Part shown: piece by piece, positions 13,311 to 13,322 of the stretch
Position numbering within the stretch: the first letter of the stretch is position 1
Layout: the number at the start of each line of letters is the position of its first letter
Source: Spirochaetaceae bacterium
GTDB taxonomy: Bacteria > Spirochaetota > Spirochaetia > DSM-27196 > SKKC01
Direction of reading: 5' to 3'
DNA: 13,322 nucleotides
NCBI GenBank assembly: GCA_003554375.1
Contig: PWGF01000396.1
Span: 1-13,322 of the forward strand
Program-made: the position numbers and the translations under genes
Notes under the pieces: model-generated
Seen by the model: the letters and a program-made list of their open reading frames with translations, nothing else
Database searches by the model: none
What the model was told of the DNA's origin: nothing

Positions 13311-13322
13311 ACCGCCTTCGCC

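Larger units (their letters stand above)
12946..13322. other. Non-coding right end with clustered inverted repeats
   Basis: No gene can be supported in these 377 bases; the one minus-strand frame (13003-13278) is Arg-rich and runs through hairpins. The lipoprotein promoter should lie in 12960-13060, and TGATACCAT on the minus strand (13031-13039) is a weak extended -10 candidate. From 13069 onward the stretch contains the inverted repeats listed separately. Confidence 0.5.

Overview
The window reads as a stretch of a free-living, motile, GC-rich Gram-negative-type bacterium. It holds nine protein genes that I consider real, one of them cut by the left edge. It also holds one probable gene remnant and several unusually hairpin-rich intergenic stretches. 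Two lipoproteins, a membrane chemoreceptor and a c-di-GMP protein point to a two-membrane, chemotactic organism. A member of the Spirochaetota would fit (one relaxed lipobox, chemoreceptor type, gene mix), but that is a weak inference. No rRNA, tRNA, CRISPR array, integrase or insertion sequence was seen.

Left part (1-2370, minus strand): a tightly packed ABC-2 exporter operon transcribed leftward. It encodes an ATPase (1414-2370), a six-helix permease (638-1411) and a second permease that runs off the window (1-641). The genes touch or overlap by a few bases, which suggests translational coupling. A 417-base gap with no convincing gene separates the operon from a divergently transcribed YhdN-like aldo/keto reductase (2788-3747, plus).

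Middle part (3748-7163): a small PH/GRAM-like protein of unknown function (3865-4350, minus) converges on the reductase. Just upstream of it is a short coding-looking remnant (4363-4533, minus). A DUF2807-type lipoprotein with seven SGTGD-like repeats (4759-5538, plus) faces a diguanylate cyclase that joins GGDEF and PilZ domains in one soluble protein (5640-6926, minus). A tandem 17-base repeat lies across the stop codon of the cyclase gene.

Right part (7164-13322): an 832-residue fusion of a 12-helix MFS transporter with a C-terminal HEAT-like region that is split by a low-complexity insert (7164-9662, plus). It appears to be read from a promoter only a few bases before its ATG. Next comes a 413-base non-coding stretch with several strong hairpins and palindromes, ending in an extended -10 promoter. 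That promoter serves a large chemoreceptor (10076-12409, plus) with a CZB-like zinc-binding motif in its predicted extracytoplasmic sensor and a long disordered tail ending in a CheR-tether-like pentapeptide. A 10-bp hairpin terminator separates it from a convergent coiled-coil lipoprotein gene (12520-12945, minus). The last 370 bases hold no gene that I can support but contain at least five strong inverted repeats.

The genes do not form one obvious pathway. The chemoreceptor and the GGDEF-PilZ protein both belong to motility and lifestyle signalling; the ABC exporter and the MFS fusion are transporters with unknown substrates. The most unusual items are the MFS-HEAT fusion, the sensor architecture and tail of the chemoreceptor, and the two hairpin-dense intergenic regions.
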